64,000 bases of DNA from Vibrio sp. B1FLJ16 (lineage in GTDB: Bacteria; Pseudomonadota; Gammaproteobacteria; Enterobacterales; Vibrionaceae): NCBI RefSeq assembly GCF_905175385.1, contig NZ_HG992750.1, positions 682,001 to 746,000 on the forward strand. The letters run 5' to 3'. Every line of letters begins with the position of its first letter. Position 1 is the first letter of the stretch. The translations under genes were made by a program, and so were the position numbers. The notes under the pieces are model-generated. The model saw only the letters and a list, made by a program, of their open reading frames with translations. It was not told where the DNA came from and made no database searches. Shown here one piece after another: positions 27,982-37,909 of the stretch.

Positions 27982-29136
27982 ATGGATTTTGAACTCAGCG
28001 ACGACCAACGAGCGTTTGCTGATACCGCTGAGCAGTTTGCGACCGAATGTCTAGCCCCGATGGCTGCGGAATGGGACGAAAAACAGATCTTTCCCAAAGA
28101 GGTGTTGCGTGAAGCAGGTGAGTTAGGTTTTTTAAGTCTCTATACACCGGAAGAGCAAGGCGGCTTAGGTTTGAGTCGCTTGGATACCTCAATCATTTTT
28201 GAACAATTATCCATGGGCTGCACCTCAACAACGGCGTTTATGACCATTCATAATATGGTCACTTGGATGATAGGCAGCTTTGCCAGTGATGACGTTAAAC
28301 AACGATTTTGCCCTAAGTTAATTACTGGTGAATGGTTAGGCTCTTACTGTCTGACGGAGCCTAACGCAGGTTCAGATGCCGCGTCACTGACGACTTCCGC
28401 GACGAGAAAGGGTGGCCAGTATATTCTCAATGGCAGCAAGACCTTTATCTCAGGCGCAGGAGGTACCGACGTTTTAGTCGTCATGGCAAGAACCGGAGAC
28501 TCGGGCGCAAAAGGTATTTCAGCTTTTGTAGTCGAGGCAAACGCGAAAGGTATCAGTTACGGACGTAAAGAGCCTAAATTGGGCTGGAACAGTCAGCCGA
28601 CCCGTGCCGTGACTTTTGAAAGCGTTGCCGTTCCCGCCAGTCAAATATTGGGTGAAGAAGGGCAAGGGTTTGTCTTTGCAATGAAAGGGCTGGACGGTGG
28701 ACGAATCAACATCGCTACATGTTCGGTAGGTACTGCTCAACAGGCACTCAATCACGCTACTCAGTACATGCAGGAACGTAAACAGTTTGGTAAACCATTG
28801 GCTCAGTTGCAAGCGTTGCAATTTAAGTTAGCCGATATGGCAACTGAACTGGTCGCAGCAAGACAACTCGTGCGATATGCAGCTAGCAAGCTGGATAAGG
28901 GTGATAGCGACGCAACGGCTTATTGCGCAATGGCAAAACGATTTGCTACCGACGTCGGCTTTCAAATCTGCGATCAAGCGTTACAGATATATGGCGGTTA
29001 CGGCTATATCAAGGAGTACCCGTTGGAGCGTTACTTCCGTGACGTTCGTGTACACCAGATTCTGGAAGGTACTAATGAGATCATGCGTCTGATTATTGCA
29101 CGTCGCTTGCTGTCAGAAGAGTCAGCGTTACTTTGA
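27982..29136 (+). CDS. Acyl-CoA dehydrogenase, probable isobutyryl-CoA dehydrogenase
   Basis: 384 residues, FAD-dependent. Motifs YCLTEPNAGSDA and YGGYGYIKEYPLERYFRDVRVHQILEGTNEIMR; the catalytic Glu is at 362 (EGTNE), the position used by short-chain and branched 2-methyl-acyl-CoA dehydrogenases. By position between mmsA and the 3-hydroxyisobutyryl-CoA hydrolase it is expected to oxidise isobutyryl-CoA to methacrylyl-CoA. The gene that should follow, an enoyl-CoA hydratase, is decayed. Confidence 0.92.
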   Translation: MDFELSDDQRAFADTAEQFATECLAPMAAEWDEKQIFPKEVLREAGELGFLSLYTPEEQGGLGLSRLDTSIIFEQLSMGCTSTTAFMTIHNMVTWMIGSFASDDVKQRFCPKLITGEWLGSYCLTEPNAGSDAASLTTSATRKGGQYILNGSKTFISGAGGTDVLVVMARTGDSGAKGISAFVVEANAKGISYGRKEPKLGWNSQPTRAVTFESVAVPASQILGEEGQGFVFAMKGLDGGRINIATCSVGTAQQALNHATQYMQERKQFGKPLAQLQALQFKLADMATELVAARQLVRYAASKLDKGDSDATAYCAMAKRFATDVGFQICDQALQIYGGYGYIKEYPLERYFRDVRVHQILEGTNEIMRLIIARRLLSEESALL

Positions 29137-29175
29137 TTCTGCGTTTAAACATGTCCAATTAGGAGGTTTCAGGCT

Positions 29176-29336
29176 ATGTCATCTACGCAACAAATCAGCG
29201 CAAGCATGCCAAAAGAACTGGGCTTAGCAGAGAGTTATTAGTAAAGGGAAAGGCGCTGAACCAAGCAGTGGAACTGGCGACTCGTTGGCTGTTTGCCTTT
29301 CTTGAGAAACGTCAACCGAATTGGATGAACCAATAG
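29176..29336 (+). pseudogene. Decayed enoyl-CoA hydratase gene (methacrylyl-CoA hydratase)
   Basis: A strong ribosome-binding site (AGGAGG at 29161) precedes an ATG at 29176 that reads only MSSTQQISASMPKELGLAESY before a stop at 29239. In a shifted frame the DNA continues as LLVKGKALNQAVELATRW and then LFAFLEKRQPNWMNQ to a stop at 29334. The FLEKRQPNW ending is typical of crotonase-family C-termini. About 200 codons are missing, so an internal deletion and frameshift have removed the gene. Related operons carry an intact enoyl-CoA hydratase at this spot. Confidence 0.75.
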
Positions 29337-29344
29337 GAGGCCAA

Positions 29345-30478
29345 ATGGCGGGGACAGTAACGATCACTGAAATGGATTGTCTGGACGGTATCCACAGGGT
29401 TGGTGTTGCGACTCTGGATAACACGTCGTCTTTAAATGCGTTGACTTATGACATGTTGTCCCAGCTCCATGAGCAATTAGTTAAATGGAAAGATGATCCC
29501 CATTTAGTCTGCGTAGTGCTGTCCGGGGCGGGAGAAAAAGCGTTCTGTGCGGGCGGTGACGTTAGGGCTATTTATCACGTCATGCACAAAGAGGGCAAAG
29601 ATGCGACAGCAGATTTTTGTACTCGTTACTTCACGTTAGAGTATGAGTGTGATTATCTCATCCACACCTATAACAAGCCAGTGATAGCCTGGGGAGAAGG
29701 GATTGTTATGGGAGGAGGGATGGGGCTCTTTATGGGCGCGAGTCATAAGGTGGTTACACCTACATCTCGCTTGGCAATGCCAGAAGTCAACATTGGTCTC
29801 TACCCTGATGTTGGTGGTACATGGTTTCTGAGCCAGATAGATCCTGATGTGGGTCTGTTCCTTGGTTTGACCGGGGCAATAGTAAATTCAAGTGACGCTG
29901 TCACTATAGGGTTCGCTGACTGGTTGTTGCTAGAAGAGCATTTCCCGACCTTACTGAAAGAACTACAGAGGATATCTTGGGGTACCGAGAAAGCAACGGT
30001 ACTGGTTGACGCTTTGTTGGCATTGCTGGAAGACGAAATTATCGACAGTAAGCCCGTCACACAAATTTGCCCGTGTTTGGAGCAAATTAAAGAGGCGTGT
30101 AAAGGCTTCGATTTAGAACTTATCGGACAGCGGATCATGGCAATGGATAATACCAATCAGTGGTTAGAAAATGCTAAAAACGCTTTCGCTACCGGCAGCC
30201 CAATTACGGCTCATATCGTCTTCAGACAAATCAAAGAATTCCACAGTTTGCCGCTTGCAGATTGCTTCCGCTTAGAGCTTACGTTATCCGTTCGCGGTGC
30301 ATTACTGGGAGAATTTGAAGAAGGCGTTCGCGCGAGACTTATCGACCGTGATGGCGAACCAAATTGGATGTTTAAAAGTATTTCGGAAGTCGATGAGGAT
30401 CTTATTGATACGCTTTTTAACTCGTTGTGGGCTAAAGATGAACATCCGTTATCAGGGTTAGGAGCTGAAGGAGATTAA
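29345..30478 (+). CDS. 3-Hydroxyisobutyryl-CoA hydrolase, crotonase superfamily
   Basis: 377 residues from the ATG at 29345, chosen because AGGAGG lies six bases upstream; an in-frame ATG at 29321 has no such site and overlaps the decayed gene. Frees 3-hydroxyisobutyrate from its CoA ester in valine degradation. Crotonase motifs LSGAGEKAFCAGGDVRAIY and AWGEGIVMGGGMGLFMGASH are present. The conserved MPEVNIGLYPDVGGTWFLS segment with its Glu and Asp marks the hydrolase subgroup rather than hydratases. Confidence 0.92.
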   Translation: MAGTVTITEMDCLDGIHRVGVATLDNTSSLNALTYDMLSQLHEQLVKWKDDPHLVCVVLSGAGEKAFCAGGDVRAIYHVMHKEGKDATADFCTRYFTLEYECDYLIHTYNKPVIAWGEGIVMGGGMGLFMGASHKVVTPTSRLAMPEVNIGLYPDVGGTWFLSQIDPDVGLFLGLTGAIVNSSDAVTIGFADWLLLEEHFPTLLKELQRISWGTEKATVLVDALLALLEDEIIDSKPVTQICPCLEQIKEACKGFDLELIGQRIMAMDNTNQWLENAKNAFATGSPITAHIVFRQIKEFHSLPLADCFRLELTLSVRGALLGEFEEGVRARLIDRDGEPNWMFKSISEVDEDLIDTLFNSLWAKDEHPLSGLGAEGD

Positions 30479-30480
30479 TC

Positions 30481-31380
30481 ATGAGTACAATCGCATTTAT
30501 CGGGTTAGGTAATATGGGTAGCCCTATGGCACAGAACCTGCTGGCCTCGGGATTCAATGTTCAGGTGTTTGACTCGGACATAGCAGCAGCACGAAAACTT
30601 GAGACATTTGGCGCTGTTGTTGCTGGCTCTCTTCAGCAAGTTATTGGTGGAGCGAGTATCGTCATCACTATGCTGCCAACGGCGACTCAGGTCAGAAGTG
30701 TCTACCTTGGTGACTTACATGGTGCGATAGGGGTACTTCATCTAGTGGCTCCGAATACATTATTAATTGATTGCTCAACCATTGATCCTGACTCTGCACG
30801 ATTAGTGGCTAACGAAGCGGCTAACAGACAGCTGTTGTTTGTCGATTCTCCTGTCTCTGGTGGCGTCACCGGGGCAAAAGCAGCAACCCTGACGTTTATT
30901 GTGGGCGGTTCGGATGAGGCGTTTTCCAAAGCCAATGCAATTTTACGCTACATGGGTAAAAACGTGTTCCATGCCGGTAAAGCAGGGGACGGCCAAATGG
31001 CGAAGATTTGTAATAACTTAATGCTCGGCATCTTAATGTCAGGTACTTGCGAAGCGCTGAACCTTGGCATTGACCACGGTCTGGATCCGAAGGTTTTGTC
31101 GAATATTATGATGCAAAGTTCAGGGAGAAACTGGGCACTAGAGCTGTACAATCCATGCCCGGGAGTGATGGAGAGCTCTCCCGCAAGTCATCAGTATCAA
31201 CCTGGCTTTATGAGTAAGTTAATGCTGAAAGATTTGGGCTTAGGGTTAGATGCAGCGTTGCAGACACATTCATCGGTACCGATGGGATCGCTCGCTCGTA
31301 ATCTGTATGCGTTTCATAATGCGAATGGCAACGAAGAGCTCGATTTCTCAAGTCTGTTTGAGTTTTATCAAAAGAAATAA
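30481..31380 (+). CDS. mmsB: 3-Hydroxyisobutyrate dehydrogenase
   Basis: 299 residues. Oxidises 3-hydroxyisobutyrate to methylmalonate semialdehyde with NAD, feeding MmsA. N-terminal Rossmann motif GLGNMGSPMAQNL (7-19), substrate motif DSPVSGGVTGA, and the catalytic Lys175 in GQMAKICNN. It starts two bases after the hydrolase stop, so the two are translationally coupled. It ends the valine operon. Confidence 0.95.
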   Translation: MSTIAFIGLGNMGSPMAQNLLASGFNVQVFDSDIAAARKLETFGAVVAGSLQQVIGGASIVITMLPTATQVRSVYLGDLHGAIGVLHLVAPNTLLIDCSTIDPDSARLVANEAANRQLLFVDSPVSGGVTGAKAATLTFIVGGSDEAFSKANAILRYMGKNVFHAGKAGDGQMAKICNNLMLGILMSGTCEALNLGIDHGLDPKVLSNIMMQSSGRNWALELYNPCPGVMESSPASHQYQPGFMSKLMLKDLGLGLDAALQTHSSVPMGSLARNLYAFHNANGNEELDFSSLFEFYQKK

Positions 31381-31880
31381 TCAGTTGGATCAGGGTCTAA
31401 AAAAGGTCCATATCACGTTCTTTGTCGTCTAAATACCATGTGACAATTGTGTGAAATCGTAAAGTTGATTTACATCACACTTTGTTGGTTTGCATTTTGT
31501 CCAGTTCGCTTGTCGATCCGGAGTGACTTTTTCGTCACAGAATATCCTTTTTCTCATACATTAAAGCCCCTTTCTGTAAGGCCTCAAGGGTTTCCCGCTG
31601 CTATCTAAATAAACCACACAAACACTTAGCTTCCTAACTGATTTGTTGATTAATGCAATGTTAGTTTTCAGATATGACTCGTGAGCTTTAACTTTCAAAT
31701 CCTCATAATGCGGCCGAATGTAACATTGTATTTCAAAATGTAACAATAAACACATGCTGTTAATGTGGTTTTATATTTTGATCTCCAGTGTTTCACATGC
31801 TCAACACATAAACATTCTAATGACTATAACAACTGGTTTTGGACGCAAGTCCTTAATCCAGACAACCATCGAGAAAGTTA
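31381..31880. other. Intergenic region upstream of cyoA
   Basis: About 500 bp with no supported gene. It holds a near-consensus FNR box (31465) and a small hairpin GTGACTTTTTCGTCAC near 31521. The rest is AT-rich. Confidence 0.5.
31465..31478. promoter_or_regulatory. Candidate FNR box
   Basis: TTGATTTACATCAC matches the FNR consensus TTGATNNNNATCAA at nine of ten positions. Repression of cyo by FNR under low oxygen is established in E. coli. The site is about 400 bp before cyoA, so control of cyo requires a distant transcription start. Confidence 0.4.
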
Positions 31881-32762
31881 ATGGAAGCCTCAAGATACAA
31901 ACGCATCTTATCGAGAGGAAGTCTGGCATCCGTCATACTTTTGCTCTCAGGATGTAACTCTGCTTTGCTTGACCCTAAAGGAGCTATCGGTGTCCAAGAA
32001 AAAGAGCTGATTATCACTGCTCTTTTGCTGATGTTGATCGTTGTGATCCCTGTGATTCTGATGACGATTTACTTCGCTTACAGATACCGTGCAAGTAACA
32101 CTGAAGAAGAGTACGCCCCGGAGTGGTCACACTCGACCAAAATTGAAGTGGTGGTATGGACTATTCCAATCATCATCATTGCGATTCTGGCTGCTATCAC
32201 ATGGCGTTCTACCCACGAACTAGAGCCGTCTAAGCCTCTTGTCAGTGACGTAAAACCAATAACGATAGAAGTCGTAGCACTGGATTGGAAATGGCTGTTC
32301 ATTTACCCGGAAGAAAACATCGCGACGGTTAACTACGTAGCGTTTCCAAAAGATGTTCCTGTTCAGTTCAAACTAACGTCCGACAACATCATGAACGCGT
32401 TCTTCATTCCTCGCTTAGGCAGTCAGATTTACGCCATGCCAGGCATGGTAACCAAGCTGAATTTGATTGCTAACCATGAAGGTGATTTCAAGGGCTTTGC
32501 TTCGAACTTCAGTGGGGAAGGGTTCTCACAAATGAAGTTCACGGCGTCGGCTATGCCTGATCGCGCGGCATTCCTTAACTGGGTGCAAAAAGTAAAAGCG
32601 AGTCCGGATCGTATTGAAGACTGGGTACAGTACAGCACGTTAGCTGAACCTAGTATCGCTGAGCCGGTGACCTTGTTCTCAAGCGTACCTCCGTTCCTGT
32701 TCAATAACGTCGTGACTCAGCACCCTGGTTCTATGAACTGTTTGCCTGAAAACCAAGGATAA
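31881..32762 (+). CDS. cyoA: Cytochrome bo3 ubiquinol oxidase subunit II
   Basis: 293 residues. A lipoprotein signal (lipobox LLLSGC, Cys about 25) is followed by two membrane segments and a periplasmic cupredoxin-like domain. The CuA ligands of cytochrome c oxidases are missing ([12 protein letters not shown] where Cys and His would be), which shows a quinol oxidase. First gene of cyoABCDE; the operon product reduces oxygen to water and pumps protons at high aeration. Confidence 0.95.
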   Translation: MEASRYKRILSRGSLASVILLLSGCNSALLDPKGAIGVQEKELIITALLLMLIVVIPVILMTIYFAYRYRASNTEEEYAPEWSHSTKIEVVVWTIPIIIIAILAAITWRSTHELEPSKPLVSDVKPITIEVVALDWKWLFIYPEENIATVNYVAFPKDVPVQFKLTSDNIMNAFFIPRLGSQIYAMPGMVTKLNLIANHEGDFKGFASNFSGEGFSQMKFTASAMPDRAAFLNWVQKVKASPDRIEDWVQYSTLAEPSIAEPVTLFSSVPPFLFNNVVTQHPGSMNCLPENQG

Positions 32763-32767
32763 TCGCA

Positions 32768-34804
32768 ATGTTTGGAAGATTAACTCTGGATTCAATTCCG
32801 TTCCATGAACCGATTATTGTCATCACCTTAGCGGTAGTGGCTTTAGTTGGTTTGGCCGTGGTTTACGCGGTTACTAAAGCTGGCAAATGGCAGTATTTGT
32901 GGAATGAATGGTTTACTTCGGTAGATCACAAAAAACTTGGCTTTATGTACATCGCAGTTGCGATGGTAATGCTTATTCGTGGTTTTGCTGACGCGGTAAT
33001 GATGCGTAGTCAGCAGCTGCTTTCCTCTGCGGGTGAAGCAGGTTACCTGCCACCTGAACACTATGACCAAATCTTTACCGCCCATGGCGTAATCATGATT
33101 TTCTTCGTGGCTATGCCGTTAGTAATTGGTCTGATGAATATCATTGTTCCACTGCAAATCGGCGCACGTGATGTGGCTTTCCCTTACCTGAACAACCTGA
33201 GCTTCTGGCTGTTTATTGTCGGTGTGATTCTGACAAACATGTCGCTTGGTCTTGGTGAGTTTGGCCGTACTGGTTGGTTGGCTTATCCGCCATTATCAGG
33301 GATAGAGGCAAGCCCGGGAGTCGGCGTCGACTACTGGATTTGGGCACTACAGATATCGGGTGTGGGTACAACGCTAACCGGTGTAAACTTCTTCGCGACT
33401 ATCTTGCGTATGCGTACACCTTCAATGCCAATGATGAAAATGCCTGTTTTCACTTGGGCATCTTTGTGTGCAAACATCCTAATCATCATTTCGTTCCCGA
33501 TTCTGACGGTAACTATCGCGCTACTGACGCTCGACAGATACTTGGGCATGCACTTCTTTACCAATGATCTTGGCGGCAACGTAATGATGTACGTCAACTT
33601 GATTTGGGCGTGGGGTCACCCGGAAGTGTACATCCTGATCCTGCCTATTTTCGGTGTGTTCTCAGAAGTAACGGCAACGTTCTCGCGCAAGAAGCTATTT
33701 GGATACACCTCGCTTGTATGGGCAACGGTTGTAATTACGATTCTGGCGTTTGTTGTTTGGCTGCACCACTTCTTCACCATGGGCTCTGGTGCGAACGTAA
33801 ATGCCTTCTTTGGTATCGCTACGATGATTATTTCTATTCCGACCGGGGTGAAGATCTTCAACTGGCTGTTCACCATGTACAAAGGCCGTATTCGCTTTAC
33901 GACCCCAATGATGTGGACAGTAGGATTCCTGATTACCTTTACAGTTGGTGGTATGACGGGCGTATTGATGGCAGTACCGGGCGCAGACTTTGTTCTGCAT
34001 AACTCAGTATTCCTGATTGCACACTTCCACAACGTAATTATCGGTGGCGTAGTATTTGGTTGTTTTGCTGCAATCACTTACTGGTTCCCTAAAGCGACAG
34101 GTTTCACCATGAATGAAACCTGGGGCAAGCGTGCCTTCTATCTTTGGATAGTTGGTTTCCTGATGGCATTCCTTCCGCTATACGCGCTGGGCTTTATGGG
34201 TATGACCCGTCGTATCAGCCAGGAAATCAACCCGGAATTCTTCCCACTGTTAGCGGTTGCCGCAGCTGGTACGGCAGTGATTGCACTGGGCGTATTGTCT
34301 CAGTTCATCCAGATCTACGTGAGTATTCGCGACCGTGAGCAAAACCGCGATCTTACTGGTGACCCATGGGGTGGCAGAACCCTTGAGTGGGCAACGTCTT
34401 CACCACCGCCGTTCTATAACTTCGCGCATCTTCCAAAAGGTGATGTTCTGGATGCATTCTGGTACCAGAAACAAAGCGGAGAGTTTGATCCGGCTAAGGA
34501 AGTCGAATACGAGCGTATTCACATGCCTAAGAACACAGCAACAGGCATCTATGTATCAGCGTGGTCACTGCTATTTGGCTTTGGCATGATTTGGTACATC
34601 TGGTGGCTGGCTGGTTTGAGTCTGGTTGCTATCGTCGTGACTTGTATAAAACACAGTTACAACGAAGACGTCGATTACTACGTTGAAGTTGAAGAAATCA
34701 AAGCGATTGAAGCGGCACGTCGAGCTGAGTTTGCACAAGCGAAGAAAGGTTCAGTGAAAGACAACGAAAGCGAAGAGGATCTGGAGGTGACGTATGCAAA
34801 CTAA
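32768..34804 (+). CDS. cyoB: Cytochrome bo3 ubiquinol oxidase subunit I
   Basis: 678 residues with about fifteen membrane segments, the catalytic heme-copper subunit. The CuB ligand and cross-linked pair lie in HPEVYI (His284) and His333/His334 in WLHHFF, the same numbers as in E. coli CyoB. The heme ligands lie in [10 protein letters not shown] and [10 protein letters not shown]. It starts five bases after cyoA and overlaps cyoC by 11 bases. Confidence 0.97.
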   Translation: MFGRLTLDSIPFHEPIIVITLAVVALVGLAVVYAVTKAGKWQYLWNEWFTSVDHKKLGFMYIAVAMVMLIRGFADAVMMRSQQLLSSAGEAGYLPPEHYDQIFTAHGVIMIFFVAMPLVIGLMNIIVPLQIGARDVAFPYLNNLSFWLFIVGVILTNMSLGLGEFGRTGWLAYPPLSGIEASPGVGVDYWIWALQISGVGTTLTGVNFFATILRMRTPSMPMMKMPVFTWASLCANILIIISFPILTVTIALLTLDRYLGMHFFTNDLGGNVMMYVNLIWAWGHPEVYILILPIFGVFSEVTATFSRKKLFGYTSLVWATVVITILAFVVWLHHFFTMGSGANVNAFFGIATMIISIPTGVKIFNWLFTMYKGRIRFTTPMMWTVGFLITFTVGGMTGVLMAVPGADFVLHNSVFLIAHFHNVIIGGVVFGCFAAITYWFPKATGFTMNETWGKRAFYLWIVGFLMAFLPLYALGFMGMTRRISQEINPEFFPLLAVAAAGTAVIALGVLSQFIQIYVSIRDREQNRDLTGDPWGGRTLEWATSSPPPFYNFAHLPKGDVLDAFWYQKQSGEFDPAKEVEYERIHMPKNTATGIYVSAWSLLFGFGMIWYIWWLAGLSLVAIVVTCIKHSYNEDVDYYVEVEEIKAIEAARRAEFAQAKKGSVKDNESEEDLEVTYAN

Positions 34805-35402
34805 TGTCGCAGCTCATCATGGCCACGATCATGATCACCACCATGATACTAACGGCAATAAGCTGTTTGGTTTTTGGGTTTACCTGATGAGCGACTGTGT
34901 ATTGTTCGCAACTTTGTTTGCAACATACGCAGTACTTTCCAGCAACTCGATTGCAGGCCCTACAGGCAAAGAGATTTTCGAACTGCCTTTCGTATTTGTG
35001 GAAACCATGTTGCTGCTGTTCAGTAGTATCACTTTTGGTTTTGGCATGATCGCAATGAAACGTAATGACGTTGCTGGCCTTAAACGCTGGCTGCAAATTA
35101 CTTTTGCACTGGGTCTTGGTTTCATCTGCATGGAAGTGTACGAGTTCCACCATCTGATCGAAGAAGGTTACGGTCCTCAGACAAGTGCGTTTCTTTCTGC
35201 GTTCTTTACGCTGGTAGGTACGCACGGTCTGCACGTGTCATTTGGTCTGATTTGGCTGGCAGTAGCCTATCACCAGCTGTCAACCAAAGGTCTGAACGAT
35301 AACATGGCGATGCGTTTTAACTGCCTGAGCCTGTTCTGGCACTTCCTGGATATTGTCTGGATCTGTGTCTTTACCATCGTTTACTTACTGGGGGTAATGT
35401 AA
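34794..35402 (+). CDS. cyoC: Cytochrome bo3 ubiquinol oxidase subunit III
   Basis: 202 residues with five membrane segments, including [20 protein letters not shown] and [14 protein letters not shown], typical of CyoC. The N-terminus is rich in His ([12 protein letters not shown]), a common but unexplained feature. It overlaps cyoB and touches cyoD by one base. Confidence 0.95.
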   Translation: MQTNVAAHHGHDHDHHHDTNGNKLFGFWVYLMSDCVLFATLFATYAVLSSNSIAGPTGKEIFELPFVFVETMLLLFSSITFGFGMIAMKRNDVAGLKRWLQITFALGLGFICMEVYEFHHLIEEGYGPQTSAFLSAFFTLVGTHGLHVSFGLIWLAVAYHQLSTKGLNDNMAMRFNCLSLFWHFLDIVWICVFTIVYLLGVM

Positions 35403-35713
35403 TGGGACAACATATTGAAACAAATGCGTCTGATTACGTTAAAGGCTTCGTTGCATCACTTATACTGACGGTGATTCCGTTCTACTTTGTCTGGGCGCAA
35501 ACTTTGCCTCAGGCAACGACATACGCAGTGATGTTTGGTTGTGCACTGGTCCAGATCTTTGTCCACTTCAAATACTTCCTGCATATGGAAGCGAAGACAT
35601 CTGACGGTCGCTGGAATCTGGTTTCACTGATGTTTACTGCCATCGTTGTACTTATTCTGATCGCTGGTTCGATCTGGATTATCTACAACATGAACGTCAA
35701 CATGAAGCTATAG
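35402..35713 (+). CDS. cyoD: Cytochrome bo3 ubiquinol oxidase subunit IV
   Basis: 103 residues with three membrane segments (YVKGFVASLILTVIPFYFV, YAVMFGCALVQIFVHFKYFL, and a C-terminal helix). A small accessory subunit needed for stable assembly of the CuB centre. It shares one base with the cyoC stop. Confidence 0.94.
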   Translation: MGQHIETNASDYVKGFVASLILTVIPFYFVWAQTLPQATTYAVMFGCALVQIFVHFKYFLHMEAKTSDGRWNLVSLMFTAIVVLILIAGSIWIIYNMNVNMKL

Positions 35714-35721
35714 GGCAAGGT

Positions 35722-36588
35722 ATGCTGAAAAGTTATTTGTCTATCACCAAACCGGGCATTATTTTCGGCAACCTGATTTCTGTTGCGGCGGGGTACTTCC
35801 TCGCCGCAAAAACAGAACCTGCTAGCTTGATGTTGTTTCTGACAACGTTAGCTGGCGTGGGGCTTGTGATTGCTTCAGGTTGCGTGGTGAACAATATTTT
35901 TGATCGCGATATCGATCAAAAGATGGCGCGCACTCAGAACCGTGAGTTAGCGAAAGGGAACATCAATATTGATGTCGCGTTTGTTTATGCTTTGGTTTTG
36001 CTTTTGGTTGGAACGGGTTTACTGTTTCAACTCGCCAATCCGCTTTCAGCCGTTGTTGTCCTTCTCGGTTACGTGTACTACGTGTTCTTTTACACAATGT
36101 GGTACAAACGAAATTCCGTGTATGGCACTTTAGTTGGTAGTATTTCTGGCGCGGTACCGCCATTAGTCGGCTATCTGGCTGTGACAAACTTCATTAGTTT
36201 AGAAGCCATACTGCTGTTCACGATGTTCTGCCTGTGGCAAATGCCGCACTCGTATGCGATTGCCATGTTCCGCATTCAAGACTACCGCGAAGCGGGTATT
36301 CCTGTTTTACCAGTGAAAGAGGGCATTCACAAAGCACATCGTCATATGAAGGCTTACGTGGTGGCTTTTGGCGTGGTGTCACTGGGACTGTTTCTGCTTG
36401 GCGAAGCAGGGTACGAATACTTGGCCGTTTCAGCAGTGGTTTGCTCTTTGTGGACAAAAGTTACCTTCCGCAGCATAGACGATAATAACTACGTCTCCTG
36501 GTCGAAGTCGGTATTTAAAGTTTCTTTGCTGGTGGTAATGGGCATCAGTGGCGTTTTAGGTGTGGAACTGCTTCCACTGGCGATCTAA
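35722..36588 (+). CDS. cyoE: Protoheme IX farnesyltransferase (heme O synthase)
   Basis: 288 residues. Adds the farnesyl group to heme B to make heme O for CyoB. A UbiA-family membrane prenyltransferase with the Asp-rich motif NNIFDRDIDQKMART near residues 64-78 and the second motif DYREAGIPVLPV. It follows cyoD by eight bases and ends the operon. Confidence 0.95.
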   Translation: MLKSYLSITKPGIIFGNLISVAAGYFLAAKTEPASLMLFLTTLAGVGLVIASGCVVNNIFDRDIDQKMARTQNRELAKGNINIDVAFVYALVLLLVGTGLLFQLANPLSAVVVLLGYVYYVFFYTMWYKRNSVYGTLVGSISGAVPPLVGYLAVTNFISLEAILLFTMFCLWQMPHSYAIAMFRIQDYREAGIPVLPVKEGIHKAHRHMKAYVVAFGVVSLGLFLLGEAGYEYLAVSAVVCSLWTKVTFRSIDDNNYVSWSKSVFKVSLLVVMGISGVLGVELLPLAI

Positions 36589-36653
36589 AAGTTAGATGTC
36601 AATTCGGCACCGACAAGTCCTAGGCTATTGGTTTGCTCTGCAATTTAACAAAT

Positions 36654-36680
36654 AAACGGCTCATGTTGAGCCGTTTTTAG
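36654..36680 (+). terminator. Terminator of the cyo operon
   Basis: A perfect 10-bp stem AAACGGCTCA / TGAGCCGTTT (36654-36663 with 36667-36676), three-base loop and T run. The palindrome may also serve the convergent reductase gene. Confidence 0.88.
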
Positions 36681-36701
36681 TATTGCGTTTAAGTTGAATT
36701 A

Positions 36702-37745
36702 CTAAACCAGTGTTTCCAACATCGCTGCATCGTACTCGACAAGTTCTTGGTTTTGCTGAACTCGGCTTACGTAATCTGGGTTTGCGATGAATGGACGACC
36801 AATCGCGAGTAAATCAAATTTATTAGCTTGGATCGCGTCTGCGCCAGTCTGTGCTGTATAGCCACCCACACCCATTAGCGTTTTAGAGTACGTTGAACGC
36901 ATGTACTGCGATACGCTACCACCAAGGAAATCAAACTCCATGCTGTCATCGAACATACCTTCGTGCAGGTAAGCCAGATTACGTTTTTCGACTTCAGGTA
37001 GGAAGTAATCGAATACCTGACGGTCACGAACATCCGTTTCCATGTGTGCGTAGCCAGCAGGGGATACACGCAAGCCTGTCAGCTCGGCACCGATACGTTC
37101 TATGACCGCATCAATTACTTCTAGTGGGAAGCGTGCCATATTTTCCGGTGTTTCACCGTACTCGTCTGTTCGAAGATTCGTATTGTAATGCAGGAATTGA
37201 TCGATCAAATAACCATTTGCGCCATGTATCTCCACACCGTCGAATCCAGCCTCTATCGCATTTTGTGCTGCCTGTGCATAATCTTCAACTAATTGAGCAA
37301 TTTCTTCGTGACTTGCTGCTTTTGGAACGGTGTAAACCAGTTCTCGCATACGAGGAACGGTGCCATCAAAAGCGATTGCAGATGGCGCTAATACATACTC
37401 GCCACCGAAGAAATGCGGATGCGCTACGCGACCAGTATGCCATAGCTGTGCAAAGATCTTACCGCCGTTCGCGTGAACCGCGGCGGTTACTTTTTTCCAA
37501 CCAGTTATCTGTGCTTGGGTAAAGAGTCCTGGAGTATTTGGGTAACCCTGACCATCAGGGCGAATAATCGTTGCCTCTGAAATGATCAATCCTGCATCAG
37601 CACGCTTTGCGTAGTAGTCCACCATTGCATCAGTAGGAACTAGATCTTCATCTGCCATGCAGCGCGTTAGTGGCGCCATTACGATCTTGTTTTTAAGTGT
37701 GATTTTGTCGTTGAGCTTATAAGTTTCAAATAATGTTGTTGTCAT
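36702..37745 (-). CDS. nemA: N-ethylmaleimide reductase-like Old Yellow Enzyme
   Basis: 347 residues from the ATG at 37745, chosen because AAGGAG lies seven bases upstream (an upstream in-frame ATG at 37775 lacks this). FMN-dependent reduction of electrophilic alkenes, quinones or nitro compounds. Motifs LKNKIVMAPLTRCMA, QLWHTGRVAHP, IHGANGYLIDQFLHYNTNLRTDEYG (split FMN and substrate residues) and GRPFIANPD. It is divergent from a TetR gene with operator-like palindromes between, like nemR-nemA of E. coli, although the nearest orthologue cannot be proved here. Confidence 0.88.
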   Translation of the reverse strand: MTTTLFETYKLNDKITLKNKIVMAPLTRCMADEDLVPTDAMVDYYAKRADAGLIISEATIIRPDGQGYPNTPGLFTQAQITGWKKVTAAVHANGGKIFAQLWHTGRVAHPHFFGGEYVLAPSAIAFDGTVPRMRELVYTVPKAASHEEIAQLVEDYAQAAQNAIEAGFDGVEIHGANGYLIDQFLHYNTNLRTDEYGETPENMARFPLEVIDAVIERIGAELTGLRVSPAGYAHMETDVRDRQVFDYFLPEVEKRNLAYLHEGMFDDSMEFDFLGGSVSQYMRSTYSKTLMGVGGYTAQTGADAIQANKFDLLAIGRPFIANPDYVSRVQQNQELVEYDAAMLETLV

Positions 37746-37789
37746 GAGCATGCTCCTTATGAATGCTGTGGACACATGCTAACTCTTTT

Positions 37790-37805
37790 TTGAATGATCA
37801 TTCAA
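37790..37805. promoter_or_regulatory. TetR-type operator, perfect 16-bp palindrome
   Basis: TTGAATGATCATTCAA is a perfect palindrome between the divergent nemA-like and tetR genes. Confidence 0.7.
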
Positions 37806-37809
37806 GATG

Positions 37810-37831
37810 TTTTTGAACGCTCATTCAAAAA
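37810..37831. promoter_or_regulatory. Second TetR-type operator
   Basis: An inverted repeat with halves TTTTTGAACG and TCATTCAAAAA starts 20 bp from the first palindrome and shares its TTGAA/TTCAA arms, so two dimers may bind side by side. Confidence 0.6.
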
Positions 37832-37909
37832 GGTTGTGTAACCTTATGAACCCCAGTAAACTTATGGTGTTTGCAGCGTTACAGACCCCAGCTAATCGAG
37901 AAATGTCAG

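Noticed and set aside
24563..31380. Horizontal transfer of the branched-chain amino acid operons
   Set aside because: Base composition and regulation by LiuR fit the usual gammaproteobacterial arrangement; the gaps are better explained by gene loss.
31754..31957. 67-codon plus-strand frame beginning MLLMWFYILISSV before cyoA
   Set aside because: It overlaps the cyoA start in another frame, has no ribosome-binding site, and cyoA has a proper lipoprotein signal.
33616..34077. 153-codon minus-strand frame inside cyoB
   Set aside because: The plus strand is unmistakable CyoB with its catalytic histidines, so this frame is a shadow.
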